From positions 24,670,233-24,734,232 of the forward strand of contig CM036764.1 of assembly GCA_020796225.1 (NCBI GenBank): 64,000 nt of DNA, in the 5' to 3' direction. The position numbers and the translations under genes are program-made. This DNA comes from Arion vulgaris (lineage: Eukaryota > Mollusca > Gastropoda > Stylommatophora > Arionidae). Below, piece by piece: positions 10,020 through 21,101 of the stretch. Every line of letters starts with the position of its first letter. Positions within the stretch are counted from its first letter, which is position 1. The notes below the pieces were generated by a model. The model saw only the letters and a list, made by a program, of their open reading frames with translations. It did no database searches and had not been told where the DNA came from.

Positions 10020-11857
10020 ATGTGATCTCAGATGATGTTATTGCAGACAATTTGATGGCAGATGTTGTGATTTCAGGAGGTGTAATCGCAGTTGATGTGG
10101 TTTCAGATGTCAGTACAGCAGATGTGATTTCAGAAGACGTAGTCGCAGATGATGTGATTAAAGACGATAATGTGATACTGGATTATGCGAAAAGTGGAAA
10201 CGACACAAATGAAGATTCTACAATATCTCTTCTGATGCAGATAATTGCACAGCAGAATAAGATCCAGCTACAGCAGGACAGGATGCAACAGCAGCTAAAA
10301 GATCTACAAATGTCACATGAAAAAGAGAAACAGAATGTGCAACATCAGTTTGAAAAAACGCAGGACATGTTTTGTGGGGCATTAGATTCATTGGAAATGA
10401 AAATAACAAATCTGGAACACTCGTTTACAGCATATTTGAAACAGTCTGTACATTCAGAAAGCCTTAACATACAAGAGAGGCTCTCATTGATGACAGAAAC
10501 TATTTGTAATCACATGTTGGATGAAATGAGAAATATATCACTTGGAAGAGCTGGAGGAATGAGTAAATCAGTCTTTAGTACTGACAAGAGAAAGATAAAA
10601 GTTCAGACTGACGATCAAATACCGGAAGAAACTGAGTCTAAAACAGCAACAACTCTGAATGATGGAATCTGTCCTGACATTGCGAGTGGCAATAATTCTG
10701 TTAAAGACTGCAGTAGAGATGCATGTTTTGGCAAGGAAAAAGTAGAAGCACCCCCATCAGGAGAAGGAACAGAAAGTGTTAAAAAAGTCCCTGCAATCTC
10801 AGATTCTGAAATCTTATTCAGACACACCTTAAGACATGAGCTGAATGAATTTCTTGTAAGTGTTCAGAAAATGTTGTTAAGGCCTATCAATTCTCAAGAC
10901 ATCAGTTTTTATATTACTGATAGAATTGAAGAACTTTTCCAGCGGGAAAGAAATTTGACTGCTGACCAGTTTCTGAATGTACAGACTGTAATAAGTTGTG
11001 ATATCCATGCACGACTTTGCAAAATGGAGATGTGTTTTAAACAAGAACTTGATCGGATAGGATCTTCTCTTGAACACAAGGAACACTTTGATCAACAAGC
11101 TCATGAAATTTTAGAAGAAATTCAGAAACTAAAAATCTTCTTTTGTTCACAGTTACCAACAAACAGTACCTCACACATGAAGCTGTCATCTGTTTCAGAA
11201 ATAAAAACTTCTGAGGATCTGACAGGAAGGAGGTTGAGTGAATTAGAAGCCGGCAGGTTTACAAATGATGATCATACCCATACTAATCAGGTAGAAAGAG
11301 ATGTGCTTCATGGGAGTATGAGCAAAGATGGTGAGCAGGAGCTTAGTCCACAACCAAAGGCTGTTCTCAAGAATTTAACAGATGCCCATTTAAAGTTAAT
11401 GCTTGGGCAGAACAAAGAAGCTCACTATCTGTGTGATTTAAACTATGACAGCCTTTCTGTTGATAAAGATGTCTTTTTTCTACTGAAAGACATTGCACCA
11501 GGATACAATATCCAGCTGAAAGCCAAAGTTTCAGAAGAAAAAGGAAATTTAAAGTTGGATATAATGTCACTTGTGGGGAAACATGATGACAGCTTAACTT
11601 GGCCAGCAGAGTTTAGCATAACCATCACACTAGTGAGCAAACAACCAATGGCGAGTTCCAAAAAAGAGAGCTGGCATACCTTTACCAAAAGAAAATCTCT
11701 GTACAAACCAATAAAGACCACTGGTAAAAGCAATCCAATACCTATTTGTTACTTTAGAAAAGACATCATCAATGCATTTATTCATGAAGATACACTTGTC
11801 TTTAAAACTTCAGTTAAGTATGTTGGAGATGTAAAGGACACAGTAGAGGTGGTCTAA
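10020..11857 (+). CDS. TRAF-like protein, large last exon (coiled coil + MATH/TRAF-C domain)
   Basis: One open frame of over 600 codons, by far the longest in the window. The frame is open from an ATG at 9950, but a good 3' splice site (pyrimidine-rich tract then tgtgtacag ending at 10019) suggests it is an internal/last exon entered in phase 1. Residues are counted from that ATG. About 24-75 is an Asp/Val/Ile-rich degenerate repeat (DVISDD, DVISED, DVVADD). About 92-165 is Gln/Lys/Glu-rich, predicted coiled coil. About 500-625 resembles the C-terminal half of a TRAF MATH domain: DSLTWPAEFSITITLV (compare the LPWPF motif of TRAFs), then ESWHTF, then FIHEDTLVFKTSVKYV. TRAFs are cytoplasmic adaptors joining receptor tails to ubiquitin and NF-kB/JNK signalling. 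The RING and TRAF-type zinc fingers expected upstream were not found. A MATH-only protein is the alternative. Confidence 0.62.
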
Positions 11858-12143
11858 AGCATCACAGTTTTACATCTACACTCTATGTAACTGGCTATTA
11901 TTATTTTTATGTTTTTCAAAATGATCACTCTCTACTTCTTTAGTATTTAGCTTCTTAACTTTTTTTAAAAAATAGGACCCGACCCGGAAGTGCAGCAATG
12001 GGTGGACCCAATACTGGTGAACGTGAAAACGCTTAAAACTCGGTCATCACTCTTTTCAATGAGAGCGCTCAGAGTTGGTTTAAGTGTTTTTATTTTGCCA
12101 TTTGGCGCTTATTGAAGGCTCCCACCCTTTGGTCGTGATCAAG

Positions 12144-13282
12144 TGTGACAGAGTGGTCACAGGGGAACTCAATAGGATACATAAGAGAGAGAGAGAGGAG
12201 AAGTACCAGACTATGAGGAAGTCCAAAGTATGAGAGGACATGGTCAGAAATTTCAAGATAGAGCGAAAGTTTCCGAAAATGGTTGGGTTAGGTATGTGAC
12301 AGAGTGGTCACGGGGAAAATCAAATTCTATGAAAAAGCGCACTATAACGCACGGCTTTTGAAAGAGTCAGAAAATGACGTAATTGGTAGTAACTAGGCTG
12401 GAGAAGAGACTTAGCTAGCGACGGACATGGGGGTAGGACGTAGATCGGTAGAGAGAGAAAAATAACGACCTTTGGAAAAGACATGGACAGTTAGACCTAG
12501 ATAGTTGAGTATATAGAATGACAGAGAGTGAGATAGATTAGGATAGATAGTTAGAGGGACCCAGACCAGTTATTAGGACGAATTTGAAGAAGTGGTTAGA
12601 ATGAATGTGTTAGACAATTAGAAAGTAAAAATGACCGTTAGAGTTAGGAGAGGAATTTACGGTTAGTTAGAGACGGACAGTAGAGAAAGAGAATGATATA
12701 ATAACCACGGATAGGCGTTGCAGCAGGAAGAAGAACTCAGGGAAGGGTATGGTATTATTGTGTACAGTAGGTGAGGAAGTTAGTTTGTCAAGTTAGAATG
12801 GATGTATTATTTGGTAGCGTTTTGGTTCCCGGTATAGATAATAAGTGAAGTTGAAGTAAACTGTGATATTTGTTAGGTTGTTTAATCAGGAAGAGACACT
12901 ATTAATTGCTATAGAAGAACATTTCTGTTAAAATTGTTGAATAGTTTTAAGTGGAGAGAAATGTTGATTATATAAAAATGTTAATAATTGTCAATGAAAG
13001 TTAATAAATTTGGATGCTTTACAGTTGGCATCAAGTTAAAAGAGAATATTAACTGAATCTTAGTTCTTCAATTGTTATGTATGTGAAGTTACTGAACTTT
13101 TGATTGCTGTGGTATTTCTTGTTCTTTATTTTCATATCATATGAAATGGGTCATGACAAAAATGTTTTGAGGAATTGAGATTTTGTGAAGGAAGAGAAAG
13201 TTACATCTTTTGTAACTGGTGCCGTGACCCAAAGTAGAAAGAACTATAACGGAGTAGAATTTCACATCATAAACCTTCTACA
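12144..13282 (+). repeat. 5' LTR
   Basis: Starts with the small inverted repeat tgtgac...gtcaca (12144-12161). The first 17 bases recur almost exactly at 12294-12310 inside the LTR. It also contains a primer-site-like aactggtgccgtgaccc at 13214-13230, 69 bp before the real one. No AATAAA was noted with confidence. Confidence 0.9.
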
Positions 13283-13285
13283 AAC

Positions 13286-13301
13286 TGGTGCCGTGACCAG
13301 G
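13286..13301 (+). promoter_or_regulatory. Primer-binding site (PBS) of the LTR element
   Basis: tggtgccgtgaccagg begins 3 bp after the LTR end. TGG matches the CCA terminus of a tRNA primer, whose 3' end would read ggtcacggcacca. I do not assign the tRNA. Confidence 0.75.
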
Positions 13302-13429
13302 ATATTTTAAAGCCTGGGGACGCAAGTATCATCACAACGCAAGTACTACCACCAGACGACACGAGCCAAAGCAAAGAAAAGGTACGGAGTCAAGACATTA
13401 ATTAAGTTTAATTAATAAGTTTTATTGAT

Positions 13430-14659
13430 TTGAAAGGAAGTGATATTGGGATAGTGGAAATTTGTATAGTTAATGTCATGGCAGAAGCAGGGACCCAGAG
13501 AAGGAGATGTAGGCTAGAGGTTTCGTTTTTTAGAAGACTGATTTGTTTTTGTTGTCAGGGTGTGGGACATTTTGCTATAGAATGCCCATCTAAACACAGA
13601 AGGAGAAGTTGGGGGCAGTTTAAAAATAATAGGTTGTCTGCCAGAGACAGCAGAAATGTAATGTCAGGGAGAAGATGGTCTTTTGGAGAACAAAGAAGTT
13701 ATGCTATTAACTGTTTTAGGGAGATTAGAAACCAGACTCGGCCGGACATTGAGAAGATGAACAATGAAGAACTTAAGCAGCAGAACTCTGAACAATTAGA
13801 AAGACTGCATGCTAGTTCTGAAGAAAACAAATATAGGTGTAGCACAATTGATGAATTACGGAAAAGGTTAGACAAGGCAGAAAGACAACAGAGTAGGCTG
13901 GAGACAGAGTTGGAACAGACTCGAGGAACTAGGAAGAGTGACGAACGAACAATTACGGGAGAAAGTAGCACAGACACCACGAGATGTAGTTAGGACAAAA
14001 ACTGATTCTGGCACCGTGAAAACTGACAGGTCATTCCTTGTACAGCCAGCCTCGACGTCATTTAAAAAGAAAACAGAACTGCATAACAGAGACCTAACTT
14101 CAGGTATAGATACCGAGGAAGAGACAACTTATTCGAATTACGAAGAATCCATGTATGATAACCAAGACAGTTATGATGACAGTGTATACAGAGGGTCTAG
14201 TAGTAACACGAGAGCAGCAGCAAGGAAGGAAAGACCAACAGGAAATATAGTGAACCAGATCAACCAGACAACTATACCTTTGAAGACCAAAGTAGACTAT
14301 TTGAGTAGAGCGAACAGAATAAAGAAAAAAAAGAGAGAACTGCTAGTGAGGAGAGAGCATACTGGAAGGAAGTAGAGAAGTCTGTAGAGAGGGTGCAGCA
14401 AAAATATAATAAACAGAAAATAGAAAAGGCAGGCATTGCAGCTAGGAAAAAGGTTATACAAGTGGCAGAGGTTAGAGAAAAGAAGGAAACAGAGAAGGCA
14501 GAACTTACTCAGGCTGCCTGGGATGAACTAGGGAAAGCTAAGAAAAGAGAAATGGCAAGTATTAGAGAAAAGGAGAGAGAAATGGAGAAAGCAGGGAAAC
14601 AGAAGCGAGTTTACTATATAGATAATAAGAGACATGAGGTATGGATAAAGACGTGGTAA
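13430..14659 (+). pseudogene. gag-like remnant of the LTR element (zinc knuckle + coiled coil), frame-broken
   Basis: Three overlapping or adjacent frames (13430-13993, 13938-14375, 14393-14659) read as one decayed Gag-like chain. The first has a retroviral-type zinc knuckle, CFCCQGVGHFAIEC (C-x2-C-x4-H-x4-C), near residues 41-54. A basic region and then a Glu/Gln/Arg-rich coiled coil (about residues 100-165) follow. The second is Ser/Thr/Asp/Tyr-rich. The third is Lys/Glu-rich and helical (repeated EKE/REK). The knuckle precedes the coiled coil, the reverse of usual Gag order. Normally Gag packages element RNA in cytoplasmic particles; here frameshifts make function doubtful. Confidence 0.6.
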
Positions 14660-17067
14660 TTTAGAGAGGGAAAGTAAGGAATAATTATGAATATAGCGCT
14701 GATAGAGAGAGATCTGTATAGGAGACCAACATAATAAATAATTATGTTTGAGTTTTGAGAGAGAAGCACTAAGTAGGTGTGCACTGAATTATATTTGAGA
14801 GAGAGAGAGAATAGCACTAAGTATGTGTGCGCTGAACTATACGTGGTAAACAGGAGGCTTTACTGGATGTCTATAAAGAAACCATGAGATGTACATTACG
14901 GAGAGTATGTTGAGGGAAAATATTAGAATATGGTACGTCCTTGTTGATTGGTATGATGGACATACATAAATAGGACTGAGAGTGGTTATATTGAGGGAAA
15001 TCGAGAGAGATATTAAGTGAAGAAAAACATAAGCATGATATGTGCTTAGCGTAATGCTATCCCTGGAGACAGATGGATAGTAAGTAGTATTGTGGATATT
15101 TGGGAAAATACTGTGAAACATGCTTTATTGGGATAACTTAATAAATATGCTGTGTGCCTGAGCGCATTATGTAGTATTGAAGTGTGTCGAGCGCCTTATT
15201 GCAGACTAAAGAGATTTGTACCTTGACGAGAGATACATTATACTGAGATGATGCAGTAAAAGGAGAGAACTCCTGAGAGGAACAGAAGATAAAGAAATAT
15301 ATCTGGTTTATATTTAGAATGTTCAATGCAGTGTTTTAATCTATTGTTTTTTTGCATTCCATTTCATATGTGATGTAACGTTGAATGAGAAATGCCTGTT
15401 TCGGAAAGACAATCCGAAAATACAGAGGAAATTATAAAGAAGAAAGAAAATGGTTAGTAGTGTATGAAGAATGTGATATTGGTCAATATGTATAGTTAAC
15501 GTACCTACATAAGAAATATGCGTTGCGCATTATTTAAATTGAGAGAGAGAGGGAGAGAGTGCTATAGTGGTATCAGAGCTATGATATAATTATTAAGATT
15601 TAATAGTTATGCAGTATACATTAGAGAGAAAGGAGATGCATTGGAGATATGCATCATCTTTGAAATATTTAGAGGAGAAAGCGATTGGTGATGATTTAAG
15701 AGGTAGCACTGTGTGTGCATTTGTTATAAGAGGTAGCACTGTGTGTGCATTGGTTATAAGAGATATCATTGTGTGTGAAATAAATTGAGAACTATATTGT
15801 GGGTGCATTGGTTTTGGAACTATTGGAAAGAATAGTGTGAGGAGGTAGAGCGAGGTGCATCAAGGAAATGCACAGAGTTTAGAGGAATCACACTAGAGTG
15901 GTGTATTCGAGAAGGCGTTGTATAGTGGAGAGAGACAGAGATTGCATTAAAGATATGCATCGTCTTTGAAATATTTAGAGGAGTTATGAAGTATGCCATG
16001 AGATGTGGCGTTGTGATAATTTAAGAGGTATGCTGTAGGCATGAGACAGTTCTGGAGAAATAGTAATGAGTGCTGTAGGAGCACTACAAAATAGGCAGTA
16101 TGCATTAGAGAGGGAGCAGTGGAGATAGCACCATGAGAGAAGAGACATGCGGTAGACGAGAAATAGTGAAATTGTGTGTACTTAAGCGATGTTATGTGAA
16201 ACTTTAGCAGAGATGCTGTCACGCAACTAGAGAGAGCTAGTGCGGTATATTTGTGAAGATATGCAGATAGATATAGCAGTGGAGGTGTAGCTTAGAGAAT
16301 ATTATAAGTAGTGCTTTGTGTGGACACCAAGATGTCTACTGAATGGAGTATGCTCTATGCATACAATTTTGTGAGAGAAGAAAACCCCAGAGAGAATAGC
16401 ACTAGTGATGTAGTGAGACTGAGGAAAGAGTCGCATGGAGATAATTGAAATACTTAGTGAACTTGATTGGAGTCGTCATATTGAGGCGACGTTGAGAGTG
16501 TCTAAGTGTAATTAAATTATGAAATTAAATTATGTATATATAGTGTAGTTTGAGAAAAGATTTGATGTTTTGAAATACTATGGAGTGTAATCCATATATG
16601 GTTACAAACTTGCTTTAAAGATGATTTGAATCTGTTATTAATTAGTTTGTTTTTCCTTGTATTTCATATTGCATGAAATGTCGAGAGACACATTGTTAGA
16701 AAGAGACTGATAAAAGGGAACAAAAGAGATGAATAGCCTGAAAACCTGGATGAATCTAGTTGAGCTGTTGGCTTTGACGTATGGCATCAAGGAAAGAACA
16801 AGCACTGAAAATTTAGTCAGAAATTTGTTTTGTTCTAATGAATATATTGATTTTATTGATGACATAGGTCGGAGTTGCTTGACTAAATAGGTTCACCTAG
16901 ATTATTTTAGAATGAAGTAGGAGATCTTCTCACCAGAGAGAAAGATGTATGAGGGAGGGACCAGTGGCAGACACCATGTAAATCATAGGAGAGTCCGTGT
17001 ATGAAGGCGGTACCTGGCTGTGGCAGGGGGTCGATGTTAGAGTATACAAGTGAAATGAAGGTGAGAA
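14660..17067 (+). other. Non-coding interior of the LTR element with degenerate direct repeats
   Basis: About 2.4 kb without a meaningful ORF on the plus strand; rich in gagagaga tracts. A block at 15600-15715 recurs in degenerate form at 15905-16035 (shared tatgcatc, tctttgaaatatttagagga and gatttaagaggta). Smaller units of about 30 bp with agcactgtgtgtgcatt repeat at 15705-15780. The missing pol region would normally occupy this place. Confidence 0.65.
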
Positions 17068-17165
17068 GAGAAGTACCAGGCTATGAGAAAAGTCCAAAGT
17101 ATGAGAGGACATGGACAGAAATTTCAAGGTAGAACAAAAGTTTCCAAAAATGGTTGGGTTAGGTA
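17068..17165 (+). repeat. Internal copy of LTR segment 12199-12293, just before the 3' LTR
   Basis: The 98 bp ending gttgggttaggta directly abuts the 3' LTR and is a diverged copy (about ten differences) of the segment inside each LTR that also ends gttgggttaggta before an internal tgtgacagagtggtcac. Thus LTR start and internal DNA form a tandem repeat of about 152 bp. Confidence 0.85.
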
Positions 17166-18306
17166 TGTGACAGAGTGGTCACAGGGGAACTCAATAGGAT
17201 ACATAAGAGAGAGAGAGAGGAGAAGTACCAGACTATGAGGAAGTCCAAAGTATGAGAGGACATGGTCAGAAATTTCAAGATAGAGCGAAAGTTTCCGAAA
17301 ATGGTTGGGTTAGGTATGTGACAGAGTGGTCACGGGGAAAATCAAATTCTATGAAAAAGCGCACTATAACGCACGGCTTTTGAAAGAGTCAGAAAATGAC
17401 GTAATTGGTAGTAACTAGGCTGGAGAAGAGACTTAGCTAGCGACGGACATGGGGGTAGGACGTAGATCGGTAGAGAGAGAAAAATAACGACCTTTGGAAA
17501 AGACATGGACAGTTAGACCTAGATAGTTGAGTATATAGAATGACAGAGAGTGAGATAGATTAGGATAGATAGTTAGAGGGACCCAGACCAGTTATTAGGA
17601 CGAATTTGAAGAAGTGGTTAGAATGAATGTGTTAGACAATTAGAAAGTAAAAATGACCGTTAGAGTTAGGAGAGGGAATTTAACGGTTAGTTAGAGACGG
17701 ACAGTAGAGAAAGAGAATGATATAATAACCACGGATAGGCGTTGCAGCAGGAAGAAGAACTCAGGGAAGGGTATGGTATTATTGTGTCGTAGGTGAGGAA
17801 GTTAGTTTGTCAAGTTAGAATGGATGTATTATTTGGTAGCGTTTTGGTTCCCGGTATAGATAATAAGTGAAGTTGAAGTAAACTGTGATATTTGTTAGGT
17901 TGTTTAATCAGGAAGAGACACTATTAATTGCTATAGAAGAACATTTCTGTTAAAATTGTTGAATAGTTTTAAGTGGAGAGAAATGTTGATTATATAAAAA
18001 TGTTAATAATTGTCAATGAAAGTTAATAAATTTGGATGCTTTACAGTTGGCATCAAGTTAAAAGAGAATATTAACTGAATCTTAGTTCTTCAATTGTTAT
18101 GTATGTGAAGTTACTGAACTTTTGATTGCTGTGGTATTTCTTGTTCTTTATTTTCATATCATATGAAATGGGTCATGACAAAAATGTTTTGAGGAATTGA
18201 GATTTTGTGAAGGAAGAGAAAGTTACATCTTTTGTAACTGGTGCCGTGACCCAAAGTAGAAAGAACTATAAACGGAAGTAGAATTTCACATCATAAACCT
18301 TCTACA
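17166..18306 (+). repeat. 3' LTR
   Basis: Matches the 5' LTR apart from one-base gains near 17674 and 17682, a two-base loss near 17789 and one-base gains near 18271 and 18276. Includes the internal primer-site-like motif at 18239-18252. Confidence 0.9.
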
Positions 18307-18313
18307 CAAGTAG

Positions 18314-18342
18314 GTACTATACTTTGATCTTAGCCAAAAGGC
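18314..18342 (-). ncRNA. U2 snRNA 5'-end fragment (pseudogene)
   Basis: The minus strand reads gccttttggctaagatcaa and then agtatagtac, matching from memory the 5' region of U2 snRNA that includes the branch-point-pairing neighbourhood, with a small change after the tcaa. Only about 30 nt match; the upstream end, Sm site and stem loops are absent. It starts 7 bp after the LTR element, probably old target DNA or a truncated retro-copy. Confidence 0.6.
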
Positions 18343-18394
18343 AGATAGTATATGAATACTAAAGCCATTTTATTATATTCCAAAATAAATTTTC

Positions 18395-18690
18395 AAGAAG
18401 AATCCAAATTTTGACCAAATACGATAGAAAATGAAGAGCGCTTAAATAAAATAAACTCTGCATCATTGGTAACCGTCATTAAAAGGCAAAGACTGAGGTG
18501 GATTGAGCATATATGCCATACATCAATAGGGGCATTGGCTAGGACAGCTCTCAGCTAGACAGTGGGTAGGAAAAGAAAGCCTGGATGGTCAAAGGAAACA
18601 TGGAGATGAACTTTGGAAAGAGAATTGAAAGATTGTGGCCCAACTTTGAAAATAATTAGTCGAAAGGCAGTAGAATGACAGCAATTAAAA
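18395..18690 (+). mobile_element. LINE C-terminal relic
   Basis: With one frame break it reads IKRQRLRWIEHICHTSIG, ARTALS, VGRKRKPGWSKETWR and LERELKDCGPTLKIISRKA: the conserved RTE-type tail (RRLRWIGH ... KRKRGRPKETWRRT). Stops present; no RT remains. Confidence 0.75.
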
Positions 18691-18764
18691 TGTTGTGGAA
18701 GTCTTATGTTTCAAACGAGACACAAAAAGAATACAGAGGTATAGAAAAATCCAAAATAGATGAA

Positions 18765-18822
18765 ACTGCAGTAAAACTATTTGATTGGCAAAACACGTAA
18801 TCACAAAGTACCGTAGTTTTAC
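18765..18822 (-). repeat. Penelope-like repeat end fragment
   Basis: Reversed, it reads gtgattacgtgttttgccaat and ttttactgcag, the same end as the right arm of the palindrome at 51365-51550. Assigned to the Penelope-like family by shared sequence only. Confidence 0.5.
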
Positions 18823-18825
18823 TGT

Positions 18826-18957
18826 CCTGGGGATGCGGGTGTTTACGGTAATGAGAGAGCGGACAGGCATGCAACAACAGCATTGATTGTTGGGGAGTTG
18901 AAGATGGATAAGGGGATATTCTTCGGTCTCTTCGCGACTGTCTGTTGGATGAGCATT
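18826..18957 (+). mobile_element. LINE RNase H fragment
   Basis: The plus strand reads CPGDAGVYGNERADRHATTA and then LKMDKG, the end of a LINE RNase H domain (PGHAGVxGNExAD, with the His replaced by Asp). No flanking coding sequence. Confidence 0.7.
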
Positions 18958-19297
18958 TATTTAGAATATATATTTTTACACAACATATCCATCCAAGTTT
19001 TATCATTTTGTTTTCTTATTGAAAGTTTCTGTGTTCATTTGAAATATGAGTCATGTTTTTAAAAACCACAGTGAAAAATTATCAGATTTGTTTGGTATGA
19101 CCATTATCATTGCAATTCGGTAAATAACCACATGTACTACGATATCTTTCTTACTCAGGAAGATATCACTGGCTAGTCTCTGATATAATTTTGAAGATGA
19201 ACATTTTTGTTAATAAATTTTATTTTAATATTTTTACTGAATTTTAATAAATAATATCTACAATTATGTACACTACAACTAAGTACTACTGGTGAAG

Positions 19298-19945
19298 GAG
19301 TGGGGTCTCTGTGGCTAAGCTTTTACCATGCATTCAAAAGGACGTGGGTTCAAACCGGACTGCACTATTCTGTTCACGTGTATTTTTTCCAGAGAGCCTT
19401 AGGATTGTTGTAGCTAGCTTAGAAGTTCGTAATTTGTACAATTAATTGATAGGACCATCATCATTGCACTTCATTGAGTAACCATATGTGCTCTGATCTC
19501 TTTCTTACACATGAAGATCTAAGCAGCAGTGCATGAACTCCGTAGCACCAGCGAGGGTCTCAACTAATTTGGAGGTGGTGAAGATATTTTGTAAGAATTT
19601 TACTAATCTTTTCCGAATAAATTTTGTCCGGGAGTGTCTTTCTAGCTTGCTCTTCTTGATTTTGAATTGCCAAGGGTTCTTTTACATGCTCAAATTGAAC
19701 ATGAGACCTACATTTTATTGTCATCTCTGATAGGACTTGGAACTCGATCTCACCTACACTGAGATCAGGGATTTCTGGACAAATATCCTGATGGCTCCAC
19801 AAGGGAGTGAACTGGTTACCTTTGGCATGAGAGGCGAGCACCTAACCTCTATGTGGCATGCCATTTCTACAGAGAGGAACCGAGCCATACAGGGTCAAAT
19901 CCGGTGCAATGATCTTAAACCTTCAGCTTTAGACCTCTTTCTTTA
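19298..19945 (+). mobile_element. SINE D copy split by an inserted SINE H
   Basis: D-family head gtctctgtggctaag at about 19304, with a degraded B box, runs to about 19440. Its body resumes at about 19855 (ccatttctacagagagg) and ends near 19945. Between lies family H (about 19445-19850) in reverse orientation, from ttgataggaccatc to gcacctaacctct. H therefore landed in an older D copy; the TSD is too diverged to read. Confidence 0.7.
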
Positions 19946-20264
19946 GATGGCGATGTAAATGTTATTTTCTCTCATTGTACTAAGATATTCTATCTAAAAC
20001 TCTTTTTATTGAATAACTTCCTTTTATCATAGGTTTAGTTGATAAAACTAGGACTGATATAACTAGTGCTAGCTAGGAAAATGATCCTCTTCATCAGTAA
20101 TACTATTACTTATACTATCACTGCCAGAAGAATCGAATTTCAGAAGATCTTATACAGAACTTTTAACATTATACTGTCATCCTCTTTCAAAGGTTTATCT
20201 TGTATTATTATTAATTCAAGAATTAATAACATTTTATTTGTTTTGTTCTCTCGCTATGAAGTAA

Positions 20265-20360
20265 AGCATAGTCTTGGCGCTTAATATGACGCCTCTGACT
20301 GATTTTTGCATTAAAGCATGCTTTCCTTATCACCAGTGTTCCTCATCCTTCAGATTAGCC
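20265..20360 (+). repeat. Repeat family K fragment
   Basis: Shares ggcgcttaatatg, ctctgactgatttttg and tgctttccttat with 25640-25720 and, less closely, 31965-32045. Confidence 0.5.
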
Positions 20361-20559
20361 GTACTCTGTGACTTTATAAGTATTTAATAACATATTATAC
20401 TGGTTCCATAGATAATTATTTGCAATAACCAGCATTTATTTTAGTCATGAAAAATGCTTTTATATTTATCAGAAACTGATTTTTAAAAATTATTTACACT
20501 TTTGTTAGCACTTGCTTTGTAGGACGTGTCCCCAGGATCAAACTCCACAGTGGGATTTC

Positions 20560-20758
20560 TTTTGACAATAAGAGTGTTTGGTTGACCCAGTCTCAGAGAC
20601 ACGAAGGCTTGGAGAGACCATTGCGGAGGGAGGTATCCCGGCAAAAAGATATGGAAGACCATGGAGAAGACGATTCAGGATGTAACTGATTTGAGCACGG
20701 CGGCTGCAGAGGTGGAACATCTGGCCTATGAGAGAGAAATTCCAAAGGACTGGTAGAG
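20560..20758 (+). mobile_element. LINE C-terminal relic
   Basis: Frame-broken LINE tail reading LGETIAEGGIPAKRYGRPWR and then TIQDVTDLSTAAAEVEHLAY, which match the GRPRRRWIQD-type C-terminus of RTE-like LINEs. Confidence 0.65.
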
Positions 20759-21101
20759 TAGCAAAGTTCTGCTCAAAACAAGATATTTCATGATGAGTCT
20801 CAATTGGGTACTAGAGAAACACTGGGAAGTAAATGTGGCTGAATTGATGTTGATCACATCACTCATCATGTGTAGTTGGTTAAAGAAACATATATACCTT
20901 TTCATATGGCAACAGGTTCTTCATGTTTTTTTACTTTACACTTTTGTTTATCGTTTGAATCAATTGAGTATGAAGTATGTAGTATTTACTTTGTTCCATT
21001 CAAAACAAATTAAGTTTATCAATTTAAAAAAAACACTTCCATTATGTTTGTAATAGGTAGAGTACATATGTAAATTTCTTCTTTTCTCTAAGTCTGTTTT
21101 G

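Larger units (their letters stand above)
12144..18306 (+). mobile_element. Non-autonomous LTR retrotransposon, young insertion
   Basis: Two direct repeats (12144-13282, 1139 bp; 17166-18306, 1141 bp) flank about 3.9 kb. They begin tgtgac and end ctaca. Five small indels were noticed between them and no clear substitution, so the insertion is recent. Flanking caag at 12140-12143 and 18307-18310 is a 4-bp TSD. A primer-binding site follows the left LTR. Only a gag-like remnant is coded; no protease, RT, RNase H or integrase motif was found, so movement would need proteins from a relative. Superfamily (BEL/Pao or Gypsy) cannot be fixed without pol. Confidence 0.88.

Noticed and set aside
12121..12143. 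U2 snRNA match in the left flank of the LTR element
   Set aside because: Only scattered matches (ctttgg, gatcaag); too short compared with the clear match at 18314-18342.
12144..18306. Endogenous retrovirus
   Set aside because: No env, RT, protease or integrase motif was seen; a non-autonomous LTR retrotransposon fits better.
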